From Candidatus Poseidoniaceae archaeon (GTDB lineage Archaea > Thermoplasmatota > Poseidoniia > Poseidoniales > Poseidoniaceae), in NCBI GenBank assembly GCA_938075675.1, contig CALJHE010000005.1:1-64000 (forward strand): a DNA stretch of 64,000 nucleotides, given 5' to 3'. Shown here piece after piece: positions 19,421 to 29,340 of the stretch. The position numbers and the translations under genes are program-made. The notes beneath the pieces are model-generated. The model was not told where the DNA came from, did no database searches, and saw nothing but the letters and a program-made list of their open reading frames with translations. Numbering within the stretch: the stretch's first letter is position 1; each line of letters opens with the position of its first letter.

Positions 19421-20431
19421 TTAATCGAGGTTTGGAGAAAGTAACGTCGAGAAAGCAACCTGCATCTTACGGTAGAAGTTGAGCGTGAGACGTCGACTGA
19501 GGACATCTCCGTTGCGTCGAACTGCTTCGCTTAGAATTGCGTTGTAAGCCATGCACATCAACCGTGGGGAGCGACGTGCATCCTTATCAAGCAGTGGTAA
19601 GAGTCCAAGAGCACTCTTACGGTGTGCGTGGATGTGGTCAATGTAGTGTCGCATGAAATTCTGCCAAGCCTTCGTTCCAGCAAGCTTCGGATCACGCAAA
19701 TCTGATTGCGTGATTCCAAACTTCGCAAGTTCTTCTGAGGGGATGTAAACGCGATTGCGTGACAAATCCTCTTGAATATCACGAAGCACATTGACCAGTT
19801 GAAGGAAAATACCCATCTCTACGGCATGACGACGAGCATTTGGGTCGCTGTAGCCGTAGATTTCAATCAAGCACAGGCCCACGGTTGAAGCCACGCGGTA
19901 GCAGTACCGGCGAAGGTCCTCGAATCGTTCATAGGTTGTTTCAAACAAATCATCTTCCATACCGTTAATGAGTTCACGAAGGTGAACCATCTCAATGGGA
20001 TAGCGGTGTAGCGTGTCTGCAAGTGCGATGAACATCGGTTCGCTCATTTTACTACCAGCTTCGATAAGGTCGAGATTTTCTCGGAACGAATTGAGAGCGC
20101 GTAGACGTTCAAAATGTTCTTGCTCCGAGAAGAGTGAATTAAAGCTGCGTTGCTCAAGAAGTGCTTCACTTTGTGCTTTTGTCAGCGAGTCAAGATGGCT
20201 GAGGTCACCATCTGGCAGCCAATCACCGTCAACGATATCATCCACTCGGCGGCAAAAGGCATAGAGAGCATTGACTGCTTTGCGCTTCGGTTCTGGCAAG
20301 TGCCGGAAAGAACGGAAAAACGAGGACGATGCTGCCCGAGCGATTGATTCACATTCAAGGTAAGCAGAATTGACGCGTTCAGCCATGCCGACATCGTCTT
20401 GATTGTTCAACAGGAAACTCGACGGCATTCG
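19421..20431 (-). CDS. squalene/phytoene synthase family protein
   Basis: AFCRRVDDIVDGDW and LVNVLRDIQEDLSRNRVYIP Asp-rich motifs; probable start at MPSSFLLNNQ (internal Met near 20425-20431). Confidence 0.9.
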   Translation of the reverse strand, partial: RMPSSFLLNNQDDVGMAERVNSAYLECESIARAASSSFFRSFRHLPEPKRKAVNALYAFCRRVDDIVDGDWLPDGDLSHLDSLTKAQSEALLEQRSFNSLFSEQEHFERLRALNSFRENLDLIEAGSKMSEPMFIALADTLHRYPIEMVHLRELINGMEDDLFETTYERFEDLRRYCYRVASTVGLCLIEIYGYSDPNARRHAVEMGIFLQLVNVLRDIQEDLSRNRVYIPSEELAKFGITQSDLRDPKLAGTKAWQNFMRHYIDHIHAHRKSALGLLPLLDKDARRSPRLMCMAYNAILSEAVRRNGDVLSRRLTLNFYRKMQVAFSTLLSPNLD

Positions 20432-20511
20432 ATTCACTCCAACAACTCCCATCCTCTGCTGTCCATATATCAAGTGTGGTTTTTTTATTCAACGACAAAC
20501 AGTCAGTGAAA

Positions 20512-22140
20512 TCAAGCCAGTTGCGTCCAATCGACATCTGCTTCAGCCATTTCGACTTCTTCAACATCCATCTGAGCAAGTTGGAGTTTGCCAGAAAGTT
20601 CGTCGTTTACAGCGTGCCAGTATGAATACGCTTCAATAACCCAAATTCCAGATTCACGAGTTCCGTTTCCTGAACCTTTGACACCGCCAAACGGCAAATG
20701 CGCCTCTGCACCGGTGGTTGAATTGTTGATTCCGGTCATTCCAGCCTTGATTCCGGTCTTGTAGCGGTAGGCTTCAAGACGGTCGTTGGTGTAAATGGCA
20801 GAAGATAGTCCGTACGGGCTTGCGTTTGCCAAGTGAAGTGCGTGGTCAAAGTCGTCTGCCTTACAGATGGTAACTGCTGGCCCGAAGACTTCTTCGTGGA
20901 AGCATTCCATGTCTTCGGTCACTTCGGTAAAGACGTGAGGCCACATGTAAACGCCATCTTCAGCATTGCTGAGGAAGTTTGTAGGCTTGTTGTCGCTGGT
21001 GATTCGTCCTTGTCCAAAGATCTGCTTTGCGCCGGATGCAATGCACATGTCAACGCCAGTGAGGAAATCCTTGGCGTACTTTTCGGAGAGCATAGGCCCG
21101 TAAAGAACACCGTCATGAACAAGTGAATCGCCAATGGTTGTTGATTCGACTTTTTCCATGAACTTGGTCATGAATTCGTCGTAAATATCCTTGTGAAGAA
21201 TCAGGTTTCCAAGTGAGGTGCAGCGTTGCCCTGCAGTTCCGAATGCTCCCCAATAGGCGCCTTCTACAGCATTTTCGATGTTTGCGCTTGGCATGACGAC
21301 CAGTGGGTTCTTTCCACCCAATTCAAGCGAACACGAGACGAGGTTTCGTCCACACACTTCGCCAATCATCTTACCGACTTCTGTAGAACCGGTGAAGGAG
21401 ATTTTGTTGACTCGGCCTTCATCGACTGCATCAACCAAGTGTTGTCCCGCTCCGCTGCCTTTTCCGTGAACCAAGTTGATTACACCGTTCGGCAATCCTG
21501 CTTCGTGCATGATACGAGCCAATGCGAAAGAAAGCAGTGGTGCGTCTTGTGGACTCTTCCAAACGCAGGTGTTTCCGCACATTATTGCTGGAATCATCTT
21601 CCAGAAAGGTACTGCTGCAGGGAAGTTGCAAGCGTTGATGATACCGCAGACACCAAGCGGGCGGCGGTAGGTGAACAGTTCCTTGTCCGGCAATTCAGAA
21701 TTGACGGTTTGTCCGTAAAGACGGCGTCCTTCGGACTGGAAAAACAAGCAGGTATCGATGGCTTCCTGAACTGAACCTGCTGCTTCTTTCAACGTCTTTC
21801 CGATTTCACGGGTTTCAAGAGCGACGATAGCGTCTTTGTGTTCCATGAGCAAACGGCCCATGTTTCCAATAATTTGGCCACGGGTAGGAGCAGGTGTTGC
21901 AGCCCATCCAGGGAATGCAGCGTGAGCAGCATCCAATGCTGCGTTGACGTCAGCCTTGGTGGACAATGGGAACTCACCGAGCGTATCGTTGAGGATGGCA
22001 GGGTTGATGGATGTGAAGGTTGCTCCATCGCTAGCAAGCGTCAATTGACCGTTGATGATGTTGAATCCTTTAACCGACGGTTTACCGTTTGGATTTTCTG
22101 CTGCTAAAAATTCGAGACCTGTTTCAAGAACGTGAACCAT
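20512..22140 (-). CDS. aldehyde dehydrogenase family protein
   Basis: ISFTGSTEVGKMIGEVCGRNLVSCSLELGGKNPLVV, GTAGQRCTSLGNLI, CFHEEVFGPAVTI. Confidence 0.92.
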   Translation of the reverse strand: MVHVLETGLEFLAAENPNGKPSVKGFNIINGQLTLASDGATFTSINPAILNDTLGEFPLSTKADVNAALDAAHAAFPGWAATPAPTRGQIIGNMGRLLMEHKDAIVALETREIGKTLKEAAGSVQEAIDTCLFFQSEGRRLYGQTVNSELPDKELFTYRRPLGVCGIINACNFPAAVPFWKMIPAIMCGNTCVWKSPQDAPLLSFALARIMHEAGLPNGVINLVHGKGSGAGQHLVDAVDEGRVNKISFTGSTEVGKMIGEVCGRNLVSCSLELGGKNPLVVMPSANIENAVEGAYWGAFGTAGQRCTSLGNLILHKDIYDEFMTKFMEKVESTTIGDSLVHDGVLYGPMLSEKYAKDFLTGVDMCIASGAKQIFGQGRITSDNKPTNFLSNAEDGVYMWPHVFTEVTEDMECFHEEVFGPAVTICKADDFDHALHLANASPYGLSSAIYTNDRLEAYRYKTGIKAGMTGINNSTTGAEAHLPFGGVKGSGNGTRESGIWVIEAYSYWHAVNDELSGKLQLAQMDVEEVEMAEADVDWTQLA

Positions 22141-22317
22141 GACACACCCAACGGAACGCCCCTCTTGAAATTGATGGAGTGAATTCGAAGGAAATTTTCT
22201 CGTTCGCCGCCATCAAATGTCGACTTAAGGTTAAAAGGGGGTCGGCATGAATCGGGTTGAAGAGGCGGTCAGCCGATGATTAAATAGGCTCGACGACTCG
22301 AAGATTGAAGTGGTAAA

Positions 22318-24543
22318 ATGGTAAAAGATGAGAAGACAATGTCATTGCGTGTTTCCAAGGCTATCCCGTCCGATGTAGGACACGGCAGAGCTCGAATTTC
22401 TGGTGAAAACGATCTTGGCCTCAAGCCAGGTGACATCGTTGAGATCAAAGGTGAAAAGCGCTCAACTGCTGCAATTTACTGGCGCAGCCGACCTGAAGAT
22501 GCGAAGATGGAAATCGTGCGTGTCGATGGTATCATCCGCAAAAACGCTGGCGTAAGTCTTGGCGACCGAGTAACGGTCAGCAAGGTTGTCGCCAAGGAAT
22601 GCACAAAACTCGTTCTTTCCCCAGTTATGGCCAACAAGCAGAAGGTCAAGTTCGGCCCAGGAATTGAAGGATTCGCTCGCCGAGGATTGTCCAAGCGGCC
22701 TGTCGTTCAAGGTGACCGCATCTTTATTCCAGGCATGACCTTGTTTGCTGAAGCACTGCCGTTCGCCGTTCTCCAAACAACCCCAAAGGGCATCGTCAAG
22801 GTAACCAACGATACTGATATTGTCATCAAAGACGAAGCGGTGGACGATGTTGATGTCGGCCAATCTGAAGGCATCACCTATGAGGACGTAGGTGGCATTG
22901 GACAGCAACTGCAAAAAGTCAGAGAAATGATTGAACTGCCACTCAAGCATCCAGAGTTGTTCCGACGGTTGGGAATTGACCCGCCAAAGGGCGTACTGCT
23001 TCACGGCCCACCGGGAACTGGAAAGACCATGATTGCCAAGGCGGTTGCTACCGAAGTAAACGCCCACTTCAAGAGCATCAACGGCCCGGAAATCATCTCA
23101 AAGTATTACGGTGAATCGGAAAAGCAACTTCGAGAGATTTTTGATGAGGCTGCAGACAACTCTCCAGCAATCATCTTCATTGACGAAATCGATTCGATTT
23201 GTCCGAAGCGTGAAGACGTGAGCGGTGAAGTAGAGCGACGAGTCGTTGCACAGATGCTCACGCTCATGGACGGTATGCAAGGCCGTGACAACGTTGTTGT
23301 CATCGGTGCAACAAACCGCAGAGACGCTATTGACCCTGCTTTGAGAAGACCGGGACGGTTTGACCGTGAAATCGAGATTGGCGTACCAGACCGGGACGGC
23401 CGCAGTGAAATCATGGACGTCCACACACGCCAAATGCCTATCTCGGATGATTTCGAAATCAACTGGGTTCTCGACAACACCTACGGGTTTGTCGGTGCTG
23501 ACCTTGCTGCCCTCGTCCGTGAAGCGGCGATGAAGGCACTGCGTCGATACCTTCCGGAAATTGATTTGGAAGAAGAGACAATTCCACCGGAAGTTCTCGA
23601 AAAGATGGAAGTTCGAATGGACGACTTCCGACATGCTATCAAGGATGTTGAACCGTCAGCACTCCGTGAAATCTATGTTGAGATCCCTGAAGTCACTTGG
23701 GACGAAGTAGGCGGATTAGATGAAGTCAAAGACCGACTGAAGGAATCCGTTGAATGGCCATTAACAAAGCCTGAATTGTTCGAACACTTCGGAATTAAAC
23801 CACCGAGAGGAATCGTGTTGTTCGGCGCACCAGGAACTGGAAAGACGCTGCTGGCAAAGGCGATTGCGAACGAAGCTCAAGCGAACTTCATCAGCATCAA
23901 AGGCCCGGAAATGATTTCCAAATGGGTTGGCGAATCCGAACGTGGAATCCGCGAAATTTTCAAGAAAGCGAAGCAATCTGCACCTGCCATCATCTTCCTC
24001 GATGAATTTGAATCGATAGCAAGCATGCGCTCCTCTTCGGGTACGGAAGGAAGCGATGTCGGAAACCGGGTTGTCAACCAATTGCTCGCAAGCATGGACG
24101 GCGTCGAATCCTTGGACGGCGTCATTATCGTTGCTGCCACCAACCGGCCTGAGATGATTGACCCTGCATTGCTTCGCAGCGGTCGATTTGAGCGTGTCCT
24201 CCACGTCCCTCCACCGGATGCGGGTGCTCGAGAAGTCATCTTCAAAATCCACAGTGAAGGAATGCCTTTATCGAAATTCTCTCTCAAGGACATCATCGGC
24301 GGTCTCGACGGATTTACCGGTGCTGACATTGAAGCAGTATGCCGTGAAGCCGCACTCATCTGTATGCGTGCAGGCAAGAAGAAGGTCACAAAAACGCACT
24401 TCGAAGACGCCATCAAGCGTGTCCGACCAACGGTTACAGCAGAGATGCTCGCCTACTATCAGAAGATGGAAACATTGCTCACATCCGGCCTCTCGAACAT
24501 CAAGCGTTCCAGAGACACTGGATTCGGAATGGAATCGATGTGA
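22318..24543 (+). CDS. Cdc48/VAT-type double-AAA ATPase
   Basis: CDC48 N-domain then two AAA modules: [22 protein letters not shown] / [15 protein letters not shown] and [22 protein letters not shown] / [14 protein letters not shown]. Confidence 0.97.
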   Translation: MVKDEKTMSLRVSKAIPSDVGHGRARISGENDLGLKPGDIVEIKGEKRSTAAIYWRSRPEDAKMEIVRVDGIIRKNAGVSLGDRVTVSKVVAKECTKLVLSPVMANKQKVKFGPGIEGFARRGLSKRPVVQGDRIFIPGMTLFAEALPFAVLQTTPKGIVKVTNDTDIVIKDEAVDDVDVGQSEGITYEDVGGIGQQLQKVREMIELPLKHPELFRRLGIDPPKGVLLHGPPGTGKTMIAKAVATEVNAHFKSINGPEIISKYYGESEKQLREIFDEAADNSPAIIFIDEIDSICPKREDVSGEVERRVVAQMLTLMDGMQGRDNVVVIGATNRRDAIDPALRRPGRFDREIEIGVPDRDGRSEIMDVHTRQMPISDDFEINWVLDNTYGFVGADLAALVREAAMKALRRYLPEIDLEEETIPPEVLEKMEVRMDDFRHAIKDVEPSALREIYVEIPEVTWDEVGGLDEVKDRLKESVEWPLTKPELFEHFGIKPPRGIVLFGAPGTGKTLLAKAIANEAQANFISIKGPEMISKWVGESERGIREIFKKAKQSAPAIIFLDEFESIASMRSSSGTEGSDVGNRVVNQLLASMDGVESLDGVIIVAATNRPEMIDPALLRSGRFERVLHVPPPDAGAREVIFKIHSEGMPLSKFSLKDIIGGLDGFTGADIEAVCREAALICMRAGKKKVTKTHFEDAIKRVRPTVTAEMLAYYQKMETLLTSGLSNIKRSRDTGFGMESM

Positions 24544-24611
24544 GGGCCGTCCTTGAATCGACGCATTGATGTGCTGAATAGGTATGGTCAAACCGTCAGT
24601 GGAGTGAAACT

Positions 24612-24851
24612 ATGGCTGTCTTTGCACGAGAAATAATCGGACGTGAAGTCGTCGATTCACACAGTGTACTCTTAGGTACATTGCGTGACATTGTGTTCGA
24701 CAAGCAGTCAGGTTCAATCTCAGGCATCCGTGTCAAAGTCGAACAAGACATCGATCCTACTGTTCTGCCTTGGGAGATGATTGAGGGCCTTATGCAGATC
24801 CCTGTCGATGAAGTATCACGTATTGCATCTCGTGTCCACCTAAAACGTTGA
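24612..24851 (+). CDS. PRC-barrel domain protein
   Basis: 79 aa; FAREIIGREVVDSHSVLLGTLRDIVFDKQSGSISGIRVK. Confidence 0.85.
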   Translation: MAVFAREIIGREVVDSHSVLLGTLRDIVFDKQSGSISGIRVKVEQDIDPTVLPWEMIEGLMQIPVDEVSRIASRVHLKR

Positions 24852-24938
24852 GAAGACTGAATTTTCGAGATTCAAACCGCTTTTGGAATGAGCATTTGAT
24901 ACTCGCCGAATAACAACCTTCTAAACCCAAAGGAACAC

Positions 24939-26609
24939 GTGGGAATGTCGGAACAGTGCTCTAGAGGTGGACCAATGCTTGAAGACTTGAATCTTAATTA
25001 CCGAAGAATAGGCCTCCAAGCCGCATTTTGGTCGGTAATGCTGATTTTGTTGCTAAGTATTTTGATCAATTTTGTCAACGTGACGAACACCAACCAGTTG
25101 TCCGCATACGATGACGACTGGAACGATATGTCTGCATTCCGCCAAGACATCAAGGACATGGGGATTCAAACCAACTCATTGGTGAGCAGCCCACTTCTTC
25201 TTGCCGACATTGAAGACCCTCGAAACACCACCTACATTTTGGCAGGTGTAGAACGGGACACACTCTCCCTACCGCAGTTTGACAGCGACGGCTTCATCAC
25301 CATCGCTGCTGAAGACGGATACTCTCCATCTGAAATTGATGCAATCGTCGAATTTGTTGACGCTGGCGGCACTGCACTGGTCCTTGACGACTACGGTTTT
25401 GCTGGCAGCATTGCTCAAGCCTACGGCGTTCGATACACCGGCTATCAGTTGTTTGACACAACATACGTCCAAGAGTTGGATTACAATTACGTCTGGATGT
25501 GTGTGCAAGCCACACCGTGCGGAATGAACGGCAGCAGTATCGACCCTGACACCATCTCAGTTCACGAACGATGGAGCGGCGCCAACGGCGAAGGAGCACA
25601 CCCGTGCAAACTCATGAACGGACAATCCATGCCGTTGGAAGATGCCGGTCTATGCGCCCACCATTGGAACAACGGAGAAATATCGTACAACGCAACCTAC
25701 CAAATGCTGCTCAACAACATCACGGCCTTGGAACTTATTCCGGGAGTGAACGGCGCACTTTCAGAAGTATCTATTCGGGCTGTGACCAGCAACGAAGCGA
25801 CGGTGGACGTCAACGGCGACGGTGAAATCTGGGTTGGTAACGAGGTTAACTCCGAAACACCCGACCTTTGGGGGCAATTCAATCTCAGTATCGAAGCATG
25901 CGCACGAAAATCATGCGACCCTGATGAAGGCGGTCGAATTGTATTCATGGCCGATGGTTCAGCTCTTATCAACGCCATCTACGACTACGAAGGGTTCAAC
26001 GATCCGAACAATCCATTGTACGGAACAAACGATTGTGTGACCAACAACACGAAATGTATTCCAGAAAACGATAATCGTAAATGGGCGCTGGATTTCATTG
26101 CTGAGGCGCTTATGTCGAGTAAAATCGGCGAAGAAGGCCAACCTTCTGAAAACGCAGTGGTTATTTTTGATGAATCAAGACATCCACAAAACGCATTGTT
26201 CGCAGATTCCTACAACACGGTATACTTCCTGTTGGTCTATTTCACCGGTGAAGGACTTGCTATGCTTCTGCTGTTCCTCGGCTTGTTTATCGCCTTCGAG
26301 GCAGTACTCATCAAGAAGCGAGACCCAGAGCCTTGGCGACACGTGTTCAGCATCATTTACTACGGATTCGGAGACGCAAACCGCTACACATACTACGCAA
26401 AATCCGATAAAATCCGACAAGTGTTCCTCTCAAAGGTCAGAAATCAAAACGGCCTATCACGTGAAGAGTTCCACGCTATGCCCGCTCGTGAACTGGTGTC
26501 ACTCATCAACGATCCAGTGTTAGCAAAGTTCGCTATTGAGCCAGGCAAATATTCACTGGAGCAGACGGTTGCTGTCGTCAAACGAATCAAAGCATGGGGA
26601 AGAACCTGA
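24939..26609 (+). CDS. DUF4350/GldG-like membrane protein
   Basis: N-term TM, YSPSEIDAIVEFVDAGGTALVLDDYGFAGSIAQAYGVRY, C-term TM; adjacent to DUF58 gene. Confidence 0.75.
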   Translation: MGMSEQCSRGGPMLEDLNLNYRRIGLQAAFWSVMLILLLSILINFVNVTNTNQLSAYDDDWNDMSAFRQDIKDMGIQTNSLVSSPLLLADIEDPRNTTYILAGVERDTLSLPQFDSDGFITIAAEDGYSPSEIDAIVEFVDAGGTALVLDDYGFAGSIAQAYGVRYTGYQLFDTTYVQELDYNYVWMCVQATPCGMNGSSIDPDTISVHERWSGANGEGAHPCKLMNGQSMPLEDAGLCAHHWNNGEISYNATYQMLLNNITALELIPGVNGALSEVSIRAVTSNEATVDVNGDGEIWVGNEVNSETPDLWGQFNLSIEACARKSCDPDEGGRIVFMADGSALINAIYDYEGFNDPNNPLYGTNDCVTNNTKCIPENDNRKWALDFIAEALMSSKIGEEGQPSENAVVIFDESRHPQNALFADSYNTVYFLLVYFTGEGLAMLLLFLGLFIAFEAVLIKKRDPEPWRHVFSIIYYGFGDANRYTYYAKSDKIRQVFLSKVRNQNGLSREEFHAMPARELVSLINDPVLAKFAIEPGKYSLEQTVAVVKRIKAWGRT

Positions 26610-26618
26610 GGTGAGATT

Positions 26619-27872
26619 ATGTGGACACGCAAGGCATCTTTCACATTCACCGGTGGTATTGCACTGATTCTCATTGGGATGATGATCGCAAACCTTCAGA
26701 TGATGATTCTAGGACTGACCTTCATTGCCTTCATTGTCGTCAATTCGTGGATTTCAGGCCACGGAGATGTTGAAGTTCAACGAACACTCTCTGCAGATAA
26801 TCTCTACAAAGGCGATGACTTGTACGTTGAATTGTTGGTAACCAACCGTTCCAACCGAAACACGCAACTGTTAGAAGTCTACGATAACATCCCTCACGAA
26901 ATGAAATTGCGAAGCGGACTTAACCAGATGCGCCTCAACCTCAAACCTGGAGAAAGTGCTCGAATACGCTATGTATTACGCTGTCCATTGCGAGGTCATT
27001 TCTCGATTGGACCGGTCTCATTGCGTTCACGCAACACCTTCAACTTGGGTGTGGATGAAATGTATGTCGACCACCACAGCGACATTGTCATCTTCCCACA
27101 AATCAAAGAAGTTGAGGAAGCATTCCTCCGTTCACGCACTCCAAAGATGTACACTGGAGCCACAACACTGCGAACGCCGGGACAAGGTTCAGAGTTCTAT
27201 TCATTGCGAGAATATGTCCCCGGCGACCCGTTCAAGAACATCAATTGGAAGGCCTTCGCCCGAACCGGCGATTTGATGGTCAACGAAAAGTGTCGAGATG
27301 CAGTTACGGACTTGTACATTCTTTTGGACAGCAGAGACATCGCTCGAATCGGTACTGTACTGAAAAATCCTCTTGAAATGGGAACAGTCTCAGCCGCCAG
27401 TCTTGCGGCATTCTTCCTCAAGAGAAGAGATTCTGTGGCTTTGGCCATCTTCGATGACAGCCTTGCCTATCTCCCGCCGGACACCGGCGACAAGCAGTAT
27501 TTCAAAATCCTCAGCGCTCTTGCCGGCGTATCCCCGAAAGGAACGATGCCGTTGCAAGCTGTAACAAACTCGCTGAGTGGAAGATTCAGCCGAGGCAGCC
27601 CGGTGTTCATCATCTCCTCATGCGAAGGCGACGGAACAGTTCCTGCTGCGGTACGAGACCTTGTTGGACGCGGTCACGAAGTAACCGTACTCTCGCCATC
27701 AAGCATCGACTTTGAGCGATTGGTCAGTCGTATTCCTCGTATGTCCTATGAAGTGCTCAAACTCGAGCGTCAGAACCGTCTGACCACACTGGCTGGTTCT
27801 GGAGCGATGGTCATTGACTGGATGCCAGACATGGACTTGTCACAAGCATTGATGCAAGTGAGGGGGTATTGA
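26619..27872 (+). CDS. DUF58 family protein
   Basis: EFYSLREYVPGDPFKNINWKAFARTGDLMVNEK is the DUF58 signature; vWA-like C-terminus, two N-terminal TMs. Confidence 0.92.
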   Translation: MWTRKASFTFTGGIALILIGMMIANLQMMILGLTFIAFIVVNSWISGHGDVEVQRTLSADNLYKGDDLYVELLVTNRSNRNTQLLEVYDNIPHEMKLRSGLNQMRLNLKPGESARIRYVLRCPLRGHFSIGPVSLRSRNTFNLGVDEMYVDHHSDIVIFPQIKEVEEAFLRSRTPKMYTGATTLRTPGQGSEFYSLREYVPGDPFKNINWKAFARTGDLMVNEKCRDAVTDLYILLDSRDIARIGTVLKNPLEMGTVSAASLAAFFLKRRDSVALAIFDDSLAYLPPDTGDKQYFKILSALAGVSPKGTMPLQAVTNSLSGRFSRGSPVFIISSCEGDGTVPAAVRDLVGRGHEVTVLSPSSIDFERLVSRIPRMSYEVLKLERQNRLTTLAGSGAMVIDWMPDMDLSQALMQVRGY

Positions 27873-27873
27873 G

Positions 27874-29088
27874 ATGGCTGAAGATGTTGGATTGCAGGGC
27901 GACGTCACCGTTACCGGTGAAATCAGTCCGCGAACATTGCATCTGAAACTGCTTCGAAAGCAGTGGCAAATCATATCGCTTCAGGTTATTGCCACCATGG
28001 CTTTGGTCGGTATGTATCTCGAAGTTGTCTCGAATTATGTCGTTGGCTCCATTGACCATACCATGCTGTTCGACACCATTGAACTGCTGATTGGAGACCA
28101 ACTCCCGATTGGCGATTGGTTGACAGGTGAAGGAAGAAATGGCCTTGCTCGCTTCTTCGTACCTTTGGTTCTCGGACTCGTGGTTGGAGGCGGTATGGCT
28201 TTACTCGCATTCCAAACTCCGAAAGTTCAACAACGGGTTAAACTTGGTTTCATCATCACTCTCATCGTCGTCTTAGTAGGACAATTGTTGTTGTCTTGGC
28301 TAACTGGCATGTTGTTTTCATTCGACTTGCGATTACCAAACTCAAGCGAACTGAGCACCTTAGAATGGCCTCTGTTGATGATTCTTTCATTGATGATTCT
28401 CTTCCTCTACCTCTTGCCGGTCATCATGGGTGTTCGTGGCATATGGGGGCTTTCTCGCCGTTCAATTGCGTGGGCAATTGGTTTTACACTGCTTTTCCTT
28501 GGCATCCACGCAATCCTTGCCTTCCCACTCATCAACGGGCAATTGGGCTCGTATGGGGATTCAGTCAATGTGATTGGTGCTCAATTCAGCGAACCAACAA
28601 TCGGTATCTTCGGACTGATGTTGGTTACCAAACAACAGTTTGCGTTGATTATGATTGCCGTCCTCATCATGGTGTTCCAAGAATCTTCATACGGCGTTAT
28701 TCGCTATCTTGAGTATGCTTACAGGCTCCCGGAGTCATGCAAGCGTGACCCTGAATACGTTCGCCAAATGGACAACGTACTCAACACCCATCTCAAACAC
28801 ACCTTTGGATTCCTTGGACTCACTGGAATTGCAACGATGATTGCGCTTGGATTCCACACCGTTCTTCTCGGCTTTGTCGAAGACTCAACGGGCAGTCAGT
28901 GGGCAGGGCAAGTCTCTGAATCAATCGAATTGTCCCTGACCTACGGATTGGTGATCTCTGCTGCTATGTTCTTGAGCATCATGGCTCTCCTTCGGTTCTT
29001 CGTTCCATGGGAACGAATTTGGGGATTCATCTACGCACGAAAGAACGCTGACGCAATGCCTGCTGAAAAGAAAGTTGTCGATATTTAA
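27874..29088 (+). CDS. polytopic membrane protein, hypothetical
   Basis: Many TM segments; 1 bp after DUF58 stop, same operon. Confidence 0.8.
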   Translation: MAEDVGLQGDVTVTGEISPRTLHLKLLRKQWQIISLQVIATMALVGMYLEVVSNYVVGSIDHTMLFDTIELLIGDQLPIGDWLTGEGRNGLARFFVPLVLGLVVGGGMALLAFQTPKVQQRVKLGFIITLIVVLVGQLLLSWLTGMLFSFDLRLPNSSELSTLEWPLLMILSLMILFLYLLPVIMGVRGIWGLSRRSIAWAIGFTLLFLGIHAILAFPLINGQLGSYGDSVNVIGAQFSEPTIGIFGLMLVTKQQFALIMIAVLIMVFQESSYGVIRYLEYAYRLPESCKRDPEYVRQMDNVLNTHLKHTFGFLGLTGIATMIALGFHTVLLGFVEDSTGSQWAGQVSESIELSLTYGLVISAAMFLSIMALLRFFVPWERIWGFIYARKNADAMPAEKKVVDI

Positions 29089-29331
29089 TCACGCATCGTT
29101 GCGAACGGTTTGTAGAACTCTTCCAGTAAGCTCTGCGCACATCAACAACAGCATTGGCAAGCCGCACCATGCGGCTACTGTACCAACGGCACCATCCAAA
29201 GCATCCATCACCATCGGATGAAGAAACCATGTCCCTGCAATGACGAGGACCAGCAAGATTCGCTCAACGAAAAGTGGGTAGCGTCGCCCAGAAGATTCGC
29301 TACGGTTGACGATGGGGGGTGAGTCCGTCAT
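29089..29331 (-). CDS. small membrane protein, hypothetical
   Basis: 80-aa ORF with two hydrophobic stretches, convergent with upstream operon. Confidence 0.5.
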   Translation of the reverse strand: MTDSPPIVNRSESSGRRYPLFVERILLVLVIAGTWFLHPMVMDALDGAVGTVAAWCGLPMLLLMCAELTGRVLQTVRNDA

Positions 29332-29340
29332 GCGCTCACC

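Noticed and set aside
22141-22317. Possible tRNA or small RNA in the cdc48 upstream spacer
   Set aside because: No cloverleaf or T-loop (GTTCRANNC) arrangement found by eye.
22462-24416. Several 120-200 aa - strand ORFs inside cdc48
   Set aside because: Antisense shadows of a highly conserved AAA ATPase gene.
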